From: Caryophanales bacterium UBA6769
Lineage (GTDB): Bacteria; Bacillota; Bacilli; Bacillales; UBA6769
Assembly (NCBI GenBank): GCA_002453275.1
Contig: DKGN01000066.1
Span: 1 to 13,794, forward strand
Direction of reading: 5' to 3'
Length of the DNA stretch: 13,794 nt
Shown here: positions 7,479 to 13,794 of the stretch, piece by piece
Layout: each line of letters starts with the position of its first letter
Position numbering within the stretch: the first letter of the stretch is position 1
Program-made: the position numbers and the translations under genes
Notes under the pieces: model-generated
The model's database searches: none
What the model saw: the letters and a program-made list of their open reading frames with translations, nothing else
Told to the model about the DNA's origin: nothing

Positions 7479-8753
7479 TTACACCCAGCCTCGATCCTCC
7501 ATCGCTTCTGCAATTTTTAACATGGACACCATGAATGCAGCTGTTCTCCGATCAACGGAGTACTTGTCTGCAATAGACCGCACTTCTTCGTAGGCCGTTA
7601 TCATTTTTTCATACAGACGGTCATTGACCTCTTTTTCTGTCCAATAAAAATGGGATAAGTTTTGTACCCATTCAAAATAGGAAACGGTAACGCCCCCAGC
7701 GTTCCCTAGAACGTCCGGGATGATGAGCGTACCTTTATCATTTAGTACTCGATCGGCCTCAGGGGTACATGGTCCATTTGCAGCTTCTGCTATTATTTTT
7801 GCCTTCACTCTACGAGCATTGCTTGATGTAATGACATTTTCCATCGCTGCCGGAATTAGCACATCGACATCAAGCTCCAGAAGTTCTTCACTCGTGATGT
7901 ATTTTTCAGGACTTGCATAATCGGTAACACAGCCTGTTGATTTACACTCAATAGCCGCACCGATATCCAATCCTGTAGAGTGGTAAATCCCACCTCTTGA
8001 GTCACTAATCGCTACAACTTTACAGCCTAAATCCGATAAGAGTCTTGCTGCGACGCGACCCGCATTACCGAACCCTTGAATCGCAATTGTCGCATGTTTA
8101 ATCGGCATGTTTAATTCTTTTAACGCTTCTTTTATCGTGATGACACATCCTCTTGCAGTAGCTTCACTACGCCCCAATGACCCACCTATGCTTAATGGTT
8201 TGCCTGTAATGACTCCTGGGCTATATGTGCCTTTTAATTTACTATATGTGTCCATCATCCATCCCATCACTTGAGCATTCGTATAGACGTCTGGGGCTGG
8301 AATGTCCTTATCTGGACCGACAAAATCAGCAATTGCCTCCATAAAGCCTCGGCTCATCCGCTCTCTTTCTGCGAGACTATAGTTACGTGGGTCGGCGATG
8401 ACGCCTCCTTTTCCTCCACCATACGGGAGGCCTACAACACCACATTTGAATGTCATCCACATTGATAAAGCCTTCACCTCATCTAATGTGACGTCTGGAT
8501 GGAAGCGAATCCCACCCTTAAGTGGTCCGAGAGCATCGTTATGCTGTGAACGATATCCTTCAAAAACCTCAATTGTCCCATCATCTAATTTGACGGGATA
8601 ATTTACAGTTAGGACGCGCTTTGGTCTTTTTAAAATTTCAATAATATTCTTTGGGAGTTGTAAAATATTCGCCGCTATATCAATTTGTTCTTTTACAATC
8701 TCATACGGGTTCAGTGATTCTTGTTTAGGATTTGTTTCATTCATAGATTGCAA
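7479..8753 (-). CDS. Glutamate dehydrogenase (GudB/RocG type)
   Basis: Interconverts glutamate and 2-oxoglutarate plus ammonia; in Bacillus this type mainly degrades glutamate with NAD. With a TTG start at 8753 it is 424 residues, the length of RocG. That start sits 8 nt after AAAGGTGG (8769-8762); GTG 8765 and ATG 8744 are in-frame alternatives with worse spacing. Numbered from TTG: substrate-binding Lys79 in PLKGGIRFHP, catalytic Lys115 in PYGGGKGGV, catalytic Asp155 in PAPDVYTN and the nucleotide-binding GFGNAG at 227-232; their spacings equal those of characterised bacterial hexameric GDH. The segment DEVKALSMWM has a single VKA, so it lacks the duplication that inactivates GudB in B. subtilis 168. 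The C-terminus ends in RGWV as in RocG. GudB, RocG or a third paralogue cannot be separated by eye. Confidence 0.95.
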   Translation of the reverse strand: MQSMNETNPKQESLNPYEIVKEQIDIAANILQLPKNIIEILKRPKRVLTVNYPVKLDDGTIEVFEGYRSQHNDALGPLKGGIRFHPDVTLDEVKALSMWMTFKCGVVGLPYGGGKGGVIADPRNYSLAERERMSRGFMEAIADFVGPDKDIPAPDVYTNAQVMGWMMDTYSKLKGTYSPGVITGKPLSIGGSLGRSEATARGCVITIKEALKELNMPIKHATIAIQGFGNAGRVAARLLSDLGCKVVAISDSRGGIYHSTGLDIGAAIECKSTGCVTDYASPEKYITSEELLELDVDVLIPAAMENVITSSNARRVKAKIIAEAANGPCTPEADRVLNDKGTLIIPDVLGNAGGVTVSYFEWVQNLSHFYWTEKEVNDRLYEKMITAYEEVRSIADKYSVDRRTAAFMVSMLKIAEAMEDRGWV

Positions 8754-8776
8754 TGAAATCCCCACCTTTTCTACTC

Positions 8777-8835
8777 AAAAATAAAAAATAAATGTTCTAT
8801 CTTCCAGTACAAACAAGATCTCCAAAAGATAGAAC
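8777..8835 (-). terminator. Hairpin plus U-tract in the gdh leader: attenuator or hydrolase terminator
   Basis: A perfect 10-bp inverted repeat, AAGATAGAAC (8835-8826 region) with GTTCTATCTT (8794-8803), encloses a 22-nt loop. Read on the minus strand it is followed by ATTTATTTTTTATTTTT (8793-8777). It lies downstream of the candidate gdh promoter and 24 nt before the gdh TTG, so it is inside the predicted gdh 5' leader. It may equally be the terminator of the alpha/beta hydrolase whose stop is 79 nt upstream. Confidence 0.65.
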
Positions 8836-8863
8836 GCGAAAAATTTAATTAAGTTATTCTTAA

Positions 8864-8893
8864 ATTATATACAAAGCTATAAAGACATAGCAA
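8864..8893 (-). promoter_or_regulatory. Sigma-A promoter candidate of gdh
   Basis: Minus strand TTGCTA (8893-8888), 18-nt spacer, perfect TATAAT (8869-8864). It would give a leader of roughly 100 nt containing the hairpin described at 8777-8835. A palindrome overlaps the -35 box. Confidence 0.6.
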
Positions 8894-8903
8894 TATATTT
8901 GCT
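8889..8903. promoter_or_regulatory. Operator-like palindrome over the gdh -35 box
   Basis: AGCAA-TATAT-TTGCT is a perfect 5-bp inverted repeat with a 5-nt centre, placed over and just upstream of the -35 hexamer of the gdh promoter candidate. Location and symmetry suggest a dimeric regulator site; I cannot name the regulator. In AT-rich DNA such a short palindrome may also arise by chance. Confidence 0.35.
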
Positions 8904-8913
8904 TATATTTTTT

Positions 8914-9675
8914 TTACAAGTGATTTTCAAACCAACGAATTGTTTCTAATACACCGTTTCTAGAAACTTTATGTCCACTCGTTTCATCCTTTATAAATTT
9001 CAAGTGACCTTCATTCTCTAAATAATATCGTTTCGCATTTAAGTAAAATGTATGCGCCGGCTCAATTGGCACAACATCATCAACTTCACTATGCCAAAAC
9101 AACAATGGTCGCTTTTGAAGCTTTTCTGGTTGTTGCGACAAATCAAACGTTGCTAACGTGTCATAAACTTGCTCTTGTTCTGCTAATGGAAGAGATTGAC
9201 CACTTTTTTCGAGCTCTTTCATTTGCGACTTTGCAAGCGATACATAGGCGGGACACCCCATGAGAGATGCGCCGACTTTAATCCAGTTGTATTGGGTTAA
9301 TGCGCCGAGAGTGACAATCCCACCCATTGAGGTCCCTACGAGTCCGATACGATCGCTATCAATGAGGTTTTTTTCAGAAAGATCTGTCACTAAATCATCA
9401 AGCTCTTCAATTGTTGTCAGTACTATCTCCCAAAAAGACTGATTCAATTCGGATTCTGTAACATTTTTATATCTTTCGCCATGCATAGGTGCTTCTGGTA
9501 AAACGACTCGAAACCCTTGTTCTGCAAGGTAATAAGCATAATGTAAATTGTGCTCCTTTGCACTTGTAAAGCCATGAATAAACAATACAATTGGAAGTTG
9601 TTTTTGTTCAAGCTCCCGTAACACGATATGTAAAGACGGGATATGTTTCGTGAATTTGTGTTTTACGATAATCAA
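8914..9675 (-). CDS. yitV: Alpha/beta hydrolase, YitV-like serine esterase
   Basis: 253-residue cytoplasmic alpha/beta-hydrolase, close in length to B. subtilis YitV. The fold elements appear in order: oxyanion-side HGFTSAKE (residues 34-41), nucleophile elbow GTSMGG with Ser116, an acid in HSEVDDVVP (Asp199/Asp200) and the catalytic His235 in SGHKVS. No signal peptide, so an intracellular esterase or acyl-peptide hydrolase-type enzyme; the substrate cannot be deduced. Start is TTG 9675, 7 nt after AAGGGG; the first internal ATG (residue 64) would delete the oxyanion loop. It is transcribed towards gdh; an upstream terminator (9721-9750) separates it from the SGNH gene. Confidence 0.9.
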   Translation of the reverse strand: MIIVKHKFTKHIPSLHIVLRELEQKQLPIVLFIHGFTSAKEHNLHYAYYLAEQGFRVVLPEAPMHGERYKNVTESELNQSFWEIVLTTIEELDDLVTDLSEKNLIDSDRIGLVGTSMGGIVTLGALTQYNWIKVGASLMGCPAYVSLAKSQMKELEKSGQSLPLAEQEQVYDTLATFDLSQQPEKLQKRPLLFWHSEVDDVVPIEPAHTFYLNAKRYYLENEGHLKFIKDETSGHKVSRNGVLETIRWFENHL

Positions 9676-9720
9676 CGGTCTGCCCCTTTTTTATTTCAAT
9701 CATACACTTTTTTTGCTCAA

Positions 9721-9750
9721 AGAAAAAAATCCACCTTTTAAATCAGATGG
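9721..9750 (-). terminator. Intrinsic terminator of the SGNH gene
   Basis: On the minus strand CCATCT (9750-9745) pairs with AGGTGG (9736-9731), with one G-U pair and an 8-nt loop, followed by ATTTTTTTC. It lies 6 nt after the stop of the SGNH-fold gene. Confidence 0.75.
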
Positions 9751-9756
9751 AAAAAG

Positions 9757-10323
9757 CTAAAATAAATATGGATTAAACCTTGCAAATAGATTTTTTTTCG
9801 GAGGCGGAGCTGCAACGTCAGACATCTTATCAATCGCATGATTTACTAAATCTTCTATAATTGTTTGTGATTGTGTCGCTCCAGAACCCCATAAATTAAT
9901 GAGCTTACTACCCGTGTCATTAGCAACTTTTTCAGTTGTATTTGCGTAACTTTCTATTAAGAGGTGGTCAGCTTCAGAAGCATCCACTTGCCTGATAGGT
10001 GTGGGCGTTATTAAAATCGTTCGACTTGGTGTTATTTTTTTAACCATGTAGCGCAAATTTGTTTCATATTCTTTAAGTGAAACTGGATTAAACGTTCGTG
10101 CATCATGGATTCCAAATAAAATCATGCATAAATCAGGATTATGTAAAAGAACGTCTTCTTGCAACGTCGCCATCCCCTTACGCGAAGATGCGCCGTGAAC
10201 GGTCGAATCAATTACAACCCAAGACGTCATTTCTTCTCGAATTAACGACGGAATTGTCGTTTCTTGTTGCTCATTATCAATTTTATATGTGATTCGATCT
10301 CCAAAAAACACGAGTGTTGGCAT
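9757..10323 (-). CDS. SGNH/GDSL-fold protein lacking the catalytic serine
   Basis: 188-residue SGNH-hydrolase-fold protein without signal peptide. The fold is recognisable: block I is LVFFGDRIT, block II region STVHGASSRKG, a DxCMILFGIHDAR block III and the ILITPTPI strand. However, the nucleophile Ser of GDS is Arg10 (codon CGA) and the oxyanion Asn of GxND is His73. A C-terminal Asp158/His162 pair exists but is spaced DxxxH, not DxxH. Normal GDSL esterase chemistry therefore looks lost; it may be a pseudoenzyme, a binding protein or use another mechanism. The frame is intact, so it is not a decayed gene. ATG 10323 follows AAAGGTGATC at ideal spacing; GTG 10332 is an upstream alternative (191 residues). 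The C-terminus ends in a Pro/Lys-rich tail. Confidence 0.8.
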   Translation of the reverse strand: MPTLVFFGDRITYKIDNEQQETTIPSLIREEMTSWVVIDSTVHGASSRKGMATLQEDVLLHNPDLCMILFGIHDARTFNPVSLKEYETNLRYMVKKITPSRTILITPTPIRQVDASEADHLLIESYANTTEKVANDTGSKLINLWGSGATQSQTIIEDLVNHAIDKMSDVAAPPPKKNLFARFNPYLF

Positions 10324-10361
10324 AATGATCACCTTTATGAAATAATATCGCGAAGAGTCTA

Positions 10362-10390
10362 CCTATATATTAGACGATGAAGGTTAACAA
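10362..10390 (-). promoter_or_regulatory. Promoter candidate of the SGNH gene
   Basis: Minus strand TTGTTA (10390-10385), 17-nt spacer, TATAGG (10367-10362); each box matches the sigma-A consensus at 4 of 6. It gives a leader of about 30 nt. The region is divergent with the GNAT gene. Confidence 0.35.
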
Positions 10391-10513
10391 AATGTTTCAT
10401 TTTAAAAACATTTTTAGTCATGATCTTTACATTTGCATAACCGAGACTATTCTTTTTTTCCATTCCGACAATAAAGAAAATACTTTCATTTACTATTTAG
10501 GGGCATTATTCGA

Positions 10514-10519
10514 TATAAT
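10514..10519 (+). promoter_or_regulatory. -10 box (TATAAT) before the GNAT gene
   Basis: A perfect TATAAT lies about 35 nt before the GNAT start ATG. The -35 hexamer is poor (TTACTA at 10490-10495, 18-nt spacer), so only the -10 part is supported. It also argues that translation starts downstream of it, at 10554. Confidence 0.4.
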
Positions 10520-10553
10520 AGATACGGATTATTTCTTAAGTAAGGGGGATATT

Positions 10554-11006
10554 ATGAAAGTTTATTTAGTTCCGAATCATCCTGAAACATATATAATTGA
10601 AAAAATTGTCGCATTGCTTATGCAGCAAATGACTCGACATGATTCTGAAGAAGCCCATAATTTATTATTAAACGGAGTTCACCATGCATTGAGAGAAGAT
10701 TCTCCTGCGCATATCATCGTTGCTGAAGAGGATGCTAACATATTAGGTGTTGCTTTTTTTAACGTTGGCATTAGTTTAAAGATGGGTGGACCTTACGTTT
10801 GGCTTAATGATTTATTCGTTCATAATGATTATCGTAATCAAGGAATTGCTAAAAAAATGTTACTGCATTTAATTCGTTGGTCTGAAAAAGAAGAAATCCG
10901 TGGAATTGAATTGGAAACTGGCATTAATAATTCTGTTACGAAGCATTTGTATAATTCATTAGGATTTCATGAAATCATCTCGGATCGATACTGTTTTAAC
11001 TTCTAA
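10554..11006 (+). CDS. GNAT family N-acetyltransferase
   Basis: 150-residue cytoplasmic acyltransferase that should transfer an acetyl group from acetyl-CoA to an amine; the substrate is not readable. Acetyl-CoA-binding motif A is clear: LNDLFVHNDYRNQGIAKKML, with Arg94-Asn-Gln-Gly97-Ile-Ala99 as the pyrophosphate loop. Motif B follows as KHLYNSLGFHEI (Tyr133 as the usual general-acid position). The frame is open upstream to 10377, but the added 59 residues have no similarity to GNAT N-termini and cross a TATAAT box, while ATG 10554 has AAGGGGG 6 nt before it, so I chose 10554. It stands as a single gene; the following gene has its own ribosome binding site after 72 nt. Confidence 0.9.
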   Translation: MKVYLVPNHPETYIIEKIVALLMQQMTRHDSEEAHNLLLNGVHHALREDSPAHIIVAEEDANILGVAFFNVGISLKMGGPYVWLNDLFVHNDYRNQGIAKKMLLHLIRWSEKEEIRGIELETGINNSVTKHLYNSLGFHEIISDRYCFNF

Positions 11007-11078
11007 ATCTATTAAGCTTCCTTTTATCATAAGATATGGTACGATTAGGATAAGAGTAATGAATGGGAGGAATTAGAA

Positions 11079-11345
11079 TTGGCTATTTCTTTTAGAGTTG
11101 ATGAAACACCTAATCCAAATGCATTAAAAATAACAACAAATCAAACGATCTTTGAAGGGACAAAAAGTCACTCATTCAACAAAGGTGACAATCCGGAACA
11201 TGCTCTCGCTGCATCTTTGCTTGAAATTGATGGTGTTGACAACGTATTTGGATACCAAGATTTTGTAACTGTTAACAAAACGTTTGATGCTGATTGGGAT
11301 TCAATTTTGCCTAAAATTGAAGAAGTCTTTAGCAAGCTAGATTAA
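11079..11345 (+). CDS. Free-standing NifU/Nfu N-terminal-like domain protein
   Basis: 88-residue cytoplasmic protein matching the Nfu N-terminal scaffold-associated domain (Nfu_N type): ETPNPNALKITTN near the N-terminus, a short FEGTKSHSF strand, ALAASLLEIDGVDNVFGYQDFVTV and the WDSILPKIEEVF helix. In full Nfu proteins this domain precedes a CxxC Fe-S scaffold domain; here no cysteine is present at all, so it cannot hold a cluster itself. A role as an adaptor in Fe-S assembly is an inference. Start is TTG 11079, 8 nt after GGGAGG (11065-11070); no in-frame ATG exists nearby. It is followed at once by a hairpin terminator. Confidence 0.85.
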   Translation: MAISFRVDETPNPNALKITTNQTIFEGTKSHSFNKGDNPEHALAASLLEIDGVDNVFGYQDFVTVNKTFDADWDSILPKIEEVFSKLD

Positions 11346-11354
11346 AAGTCATTC

Positions 11355-11400
11355 ATTCCGAGTTATTATAAGTAACTCGGGATTACTTTCACTTTTATTG
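11355..11400 (+). terminator. Hairpin terminator of the NifU-N-like gene
   Basis: ATTCCGAGTTA (11355-11365) pairs with TAACTCGGGAT (11373-11383), 11 bp with one G-U, loop TTATAAG. The following tract is T-rich but interrupted (TACTTTCACTTTTATTG), so termination may be partial. Confidence 0.65.
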
Positions 11401-11408
11401 TTAGAAAA

Positions 11409-11438
11409 TTGGAAAATCAACATTACATTACTTATACT
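11409..11438 (+). promoter_or_regulatory. Sigma-A promoter candidate of the MFS gene
   Basis: TTGGAA (11409-11414), 18-nt spacer, TATACT (11433-11438), placed 14 nt before the MFS start codon, so the transcript would have a very short leader. The ribosome binding site AGGTGA (11443-11448) lies directly after. Confidence 0.5.
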
Positions 11439-11452
11439 GAGTAGGTGACTCC

Positions 11453-12808
11453 ATGCTCTCAACGAATGTACGTGACACAGTTGAATTACAACCATTCAAG
11501 GAACAAATTGTCATTCCGCTTTGGAGTGTCATGGTGTGGCTTGTGCTAATGAATACATCGATGTTTAACATTGTACTCCCGACAGTCATTCATGATTTGC
11601 AAATTACAGCAGCCCAGGGCTCTTGGATTGTAACTGGGTATTCTTTGTTTTTAGCTATTTCAACTGTAACGATGAGTCGCTTATCAGACTTTGTCCCTAT
11701 CCGCACGTTACTTATAGTCGGAATGACTATGTTTGGTATCGCGTCGCTCGTTGGCTTTTTATCGACATCTTATATCGTGCTTCTCGGTGCCCGGTTAGTT
11801 CAAGCCCTCGGATCAGGAGCTTCTCAAGCTCTCGGTATTGTCATGGCTGCCCGCTATATCCCCTTGTCAAGAAGAGGTCGAGCCATGGCATCTATTTCAT
11901 TAGCTGCATCGCTTGCATTTGGACTCGGTCCGATTGTTGGCGGGGTCATAGCATTTCAATTTGGATGGCATTATTTGTTTATTTTAACTGGTTTTGTTTT
12001 ATTTTTATTGCCGATATTTTACAAACACTTACCACGTGAAAAAATTGAAACAGGAAAATTTGATTATATTGGCTGCCTCCTCATTGCTTTATCTGCAACG
12101 ACGTTCCTGTTGTTTTTAACGACTCTTCATTTTCTTTACCTCATCATCGGGAGTGTATCTGCCCTTTTAACAATTAGACATATACGAAAAGTTCAAGCCC
12201 CATTTATCCAACCCGAATTGCTGCAAAATTTTGGATACTTAAAAATTATTTTCATGGGATTTGCTGCTTTTGCTACGCACTTTGCTGCTTTATTTTCCCT
12301 TCCACTTCTGTTAGCGGAAGTGTATGAGATGCAACCGATGCAAATTGGTTTCGTTATTTTCCCAGGTGCCTTATTATCGACCGCATTAGCAATCTTCGTT
12401 GGGCGGCTTATTGACCGCTTTGGAACGAAATCAACGATGATAGTTGGAAATGGATTTTTATTGCTTTCGTCTGTCCTCTTTTCTTTTTTAACTGGACTAG
12501 GAACGATTATGATTATGTTTATCTATTTATTTATGAGCATCGGTTTCTTTACAGTAACAACAAGCTTATCGAATGAGCTGACAAGAATTTTACCAGAAAA
12601 ACAAATCGGTTCGGGACTAGGGCTTCAACAGCTCACTACTCTGTTCGGAGTTGGCTTTGGGGTGTCTATTGCAGGGCTTTTTATTACGAAGCAGCAACAT
12701 AGCGCTCCGCTAGTTAAATATGAATATACGTTTCTTTTCTTCGTGTGCTTTATGATCATTTCTTGTATTATGCTCTTCCATTATTTATTCAAGAAAAAAA
12801 GCAGCTAA
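11453..12808 (+). CDS. MFS transporter, Tet(L)/DHA2-like drug or cation:proton antiporter
   Basis: 451-residue polytopic inner-membrane exporter, very hydrophobic, with the length of the 14-helix Tet(K)/Tet(L) proteins (about 458). Motifs: motif A-like SRLSDFVPIR with Asp79 after helix 2, motif B Arg114 (GARLVQALGSGAS), ARYIP-x4-RGRAM, and the antiporter motif C GLGPIVGG (157-164). Other stretches resembling Tet(L) are HIRKVQAPFIQPELL and VIFPGALLSTALAIFVGRLIDRFG (seen in two parts). Known members exchange drugs for protons, and Tet(L) also exchanges Na+ or K+ for H+. Which substrate applies here is unknown and resistance should not be assumed. Starts at ATG 11453 behind AGGTGA, with its own promoter candidate; convergent with znuB. 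Confidence 0.87.
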   Translation: MLSTNVRDTVELQPFKEQIVIPLWSVMVWLVLMNTSMFNIVLPTVIHDLQITAAQGSWIVTGYSLFLAISTVTMSRLSDFVPIRTLLIVGMTMFGIASLVGFLSTSYIVLLGARLVQALGSGASQALGIVMAARYIPLSRRGRAMASISLAASLAFGLGPIVGGVIAFQFGWHYLFILTGFVLFLLPIFYKHLPREKIETGKFDYIGCLLIALSATTFLLFLTTLHFLYLIIGSVSALLTIRHIRKVQAPFIQPELLQNFGYLKIIFMGFAAFATHFAALFSLPLLLAEVYEMQPMQIGFVIFPGALLSTALAIFVGRLIDRFGTKSTMIVGNGFLLLSSVLFSFLTGLGTIMIMFIYLFMSIGFFTVTTSLSNELTRILPEKQIGSGLGLQQLTTLFGVGFGVSIAGLFITKQQHSAPLVKYEYTFLFFVCFMIISCIMLFHYLFKKKSS

Positions 12809-12850
12809 TTCCGTAATCACAAAACTCGAGAGGACAAACAGGTTATCTCA

Positions 12851-12901
12851 AAAATTAAAAAAGCACGCCAATTGTTAGGTTGTGTCTAACAATTGGCGTG
12901 C
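12851..12901 (-). terminator. Strong terminator of znuB with 16-bp perfect stem
   Basis: GCACGCCAATTGTTAG (12863-12878) pairs perfectly with CTAACAATTGGCGTGC (12886-12901) around a 7-nt loop. On the minus strand it is followed by TTTTTTAATTTT (12862-12851), so it ends the znuB transcript. On the plus strand no T-run follows, so for the MFS gene it is at best a weak or Rho-independent-like stop. Confidence 0.92.
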
Positions 12902-12943
12902 AGTTCAACGACATGACAAAATTTTTATTATTGTTTAAATGAT

Positions 12944-13789
12944 TTATGCAGTATAATTTTGTTTTCTTTTCCACTGTCTCGATAAACTTAAAACCACCCT
13001 TTGCACGAGAAAACCAACTAACAGAATAATAACAAGGATAAGCGTAATCGTCGCGCCAGGCGGTGTTCCAAGTGCATAGGATGAATACAAACCCATGAAA
13101 GTGCTAAATAAAGCAACGACGATCGCTGTCACAAAAACCATTTTAAAACCTTTCGCCAATTTGATTGCAAATGCAGCTGGTAATACGAGAAGTGCAGATA
13201 CGAGTAGCACACCAATCGATGGAATAATGACAGCAATTGCTAATCCAGTCAAAATACTGAATGATAACGAAAGCAAACTCGTATGAACACCACTTGTGAA
13301 TGCTGTATCTTCATCAAACGTTAATAAATATAGTTGCCTTCTAAACACTATTAAATATAAATAAAACAGAATTGTTACTCCAAACAGCAAGTAAACTTGC
13401 GTTGTGCTAATGGTAATAATGGAACCGAATAAATATTGTTCAATATTTACTGTCATCCCACCTTCAGCAAGATTCATTAAAAACAAAGCAAAGGCAAGTC
13501 CTGCAGCCATTAATATCGCAATCGAAACTTCGGAATAAGAGCGATATGCTCGTCGCATATATTCAATTCCTACGGCTCCAAGGATGACGACTAATGCACT
13601 CGATAGAGCAACGTTTGAATGTGTGAATAGCCCGATTGCAACACCAGCTAACGAAATATGGGATAACGTATCTGCCATGAGTGCTTGCCTTCTCAAAACG
13701 AGAAATACCCCAAGCAGTGGTGCAATTAGCGCCATTAATCCACCGGCCCAAAATGCCCGTCGCATGAATTCAAGGTCAAACATTTCCAT
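12944..13789 (-). CDS. znuB: Zinc ABC transporter membrane permease (ZnuB/AdcB type)
   Basis: 281-residue permease of the ABC-3 metal-uptake family, with about 8-9 helices; it forms the membrane channel for zinc (less likely manganese) brought by a binding lipoprotein and driven by an ATPase. Seen: APLLGVFLVLRRQALMADTL followed by SHISLAGVAIG, the ATPase-coupling and channel motif typical of zinc members, then VLPAAFAIKLAKGF and GTPPGATITL near the C-terminus, ending in a basic tail. Starts at ATG 13789 (or ATG 13783), only 5 nt from the window edge, so the ribosome binding site is mostly outside. The ATPase gene (znuC) is expected just beyond the right edge. The transcript ends at the hairpin at 12851-12901, so no zur regulator gene follows here, unlike some Bacillus clusters. 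Confidence 0.92.
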   Translation of the reverse strand: MEMFDLEFMRRAFWAGGLMALIAPLLGVFLVLRRQALMADTLSHISLAGVAIGLFTHSNVALSSALVVILGAVGIEYMRRAYRSYSEVSIAILMAAGLAFALFLMNLAEGGMTVNIEQYLFGSIITISTTQVYLLFGVTILFYLYLIVFRRQLYLLTFDEDTAFTSGVHTSLLSLSFSILTGLAIAVIIPSIGVLLVSALLVLPAAFAIKLAKGFKMVFVTAIVVALFSTFMGLYSSYALGTPPGATITLILVIILLVGFLVQRVVLSLSRQWKRKQNYTA

Positions 13790-13794
13790 CCGCC

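Noticed and set aside
7720..8601. Plus-strand open frames inside the glutamate dehydrogenase gene
   Set aside because: They are antisense shadows of a gene with complete catalytic motifs; the translations are low-complexity and lack plausible starts.
10323..10332. GTG 10332 as start of the SGNH gene
   Set aside because: The AAAGGTGATC ribosome binding site overlaps it; ATG 10323 is correctly spaced.
10377..10553. 59-residue N-terminal extension of the GNAT reading frame
   Set aside because: It crosses a perfect TATAAT box, has no good ribosome binding site and no family similarity; ATG 10554 has a strong AAGGGGG site.
11623..12039. 138-codon plus-strand frame inside the MFS gene
   Set aside because: It lies in another frame of a gene with clear MFS motifs; Cys/Ser/Tyr-rich composition is typical of a shadow frame.
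12863..12901. 16-bp inverted repeat as a transposon end or attachment site
   Set aside because: It is followed by a U-tract on the minus strand right after znuB, which explains it as a terminator; no transposase or target duplication is seen.

Overview
The window looks like a chromosomal segment of a low-GC, motile, aerobic Bacillaceae species, probably an alkaliphile or halophile (inference). The signs are a complete-looking seven-gene Mrp Na+/H+ antiporter operon, AAAGGAGG-type Shine-Dalgarno sites, frequent TTG and GTG starts, a HemAT-type aerotaxis receptor behind a sigma-D-like promoter, and Bacillus-type YitV/YitW, glutamate dehydrogenase and ZnuB proteins. No phage, IS, CRISPR or RNA gene is visible, and the gene content is mostly housekeeping or accessory-metabolic.

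Layout. About 2-5038 (+) is mrpA (5' truncated by the window edge) through mrpG, tightly coupled by overlaps of 14, 1, 8, 4 and up to 26 nt and one 5-nt gap (mrpD-mrpE). Without an obvious intervening terminator it is followed by a small lipoprotein with a complete CuA-type copper motif (5187-5570). A 12-bp-stem bidirectional terminator separates this from a minus-strand block: hemAT (5607-6923, own sigma-D-like promoter), a MIP18/DUF59 Fe-S maturation protein (7056-7364), glutamate dehydrogenase (7479-8753, with a hairpin plus U-tract in its leader), a YitV-like alpha/beta hydrolase (8914-9675) and an SGNH-fold protein that lacks the catalytic serine (9757-10323). Plus-strand genes follow: a GNAT acetyltransferase (10554-11006), a free-standing NifU N-terminal-like domain (11079-11345) and a 14-TM-type MFS transporter of the Tet(L)/DHA2 kind (11453-12808). 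The right edge is a minus-strand zinc ABC permease, znuB, ended by a 16-bp perfect hairpin terminator.

How they fit together. Mrp is a multi-subunit secondary Na+/H+ antiporter that supports cytoplasmic pH and Na+ homeostasis using the proton motive force. HemAT senses oxygen and so steers cells towards conditions for respiration. The CuA-like lipoprotein is a plausible periplasm-side (outer-face) electron-transfer or copper protein, but its partner is not in the window. The remaining genes are short independent transcription units, most bounded by visible hairpins. The points most worth a second look are the orphan CuA lipoprotein next to mrp, the SGNH protein with GDR in place of GDS, the gdh leader hairpin and operator-like palindrome, and the sigma-D-like promoter of hemAT. 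I see no convincing wholly new multi-gene system.
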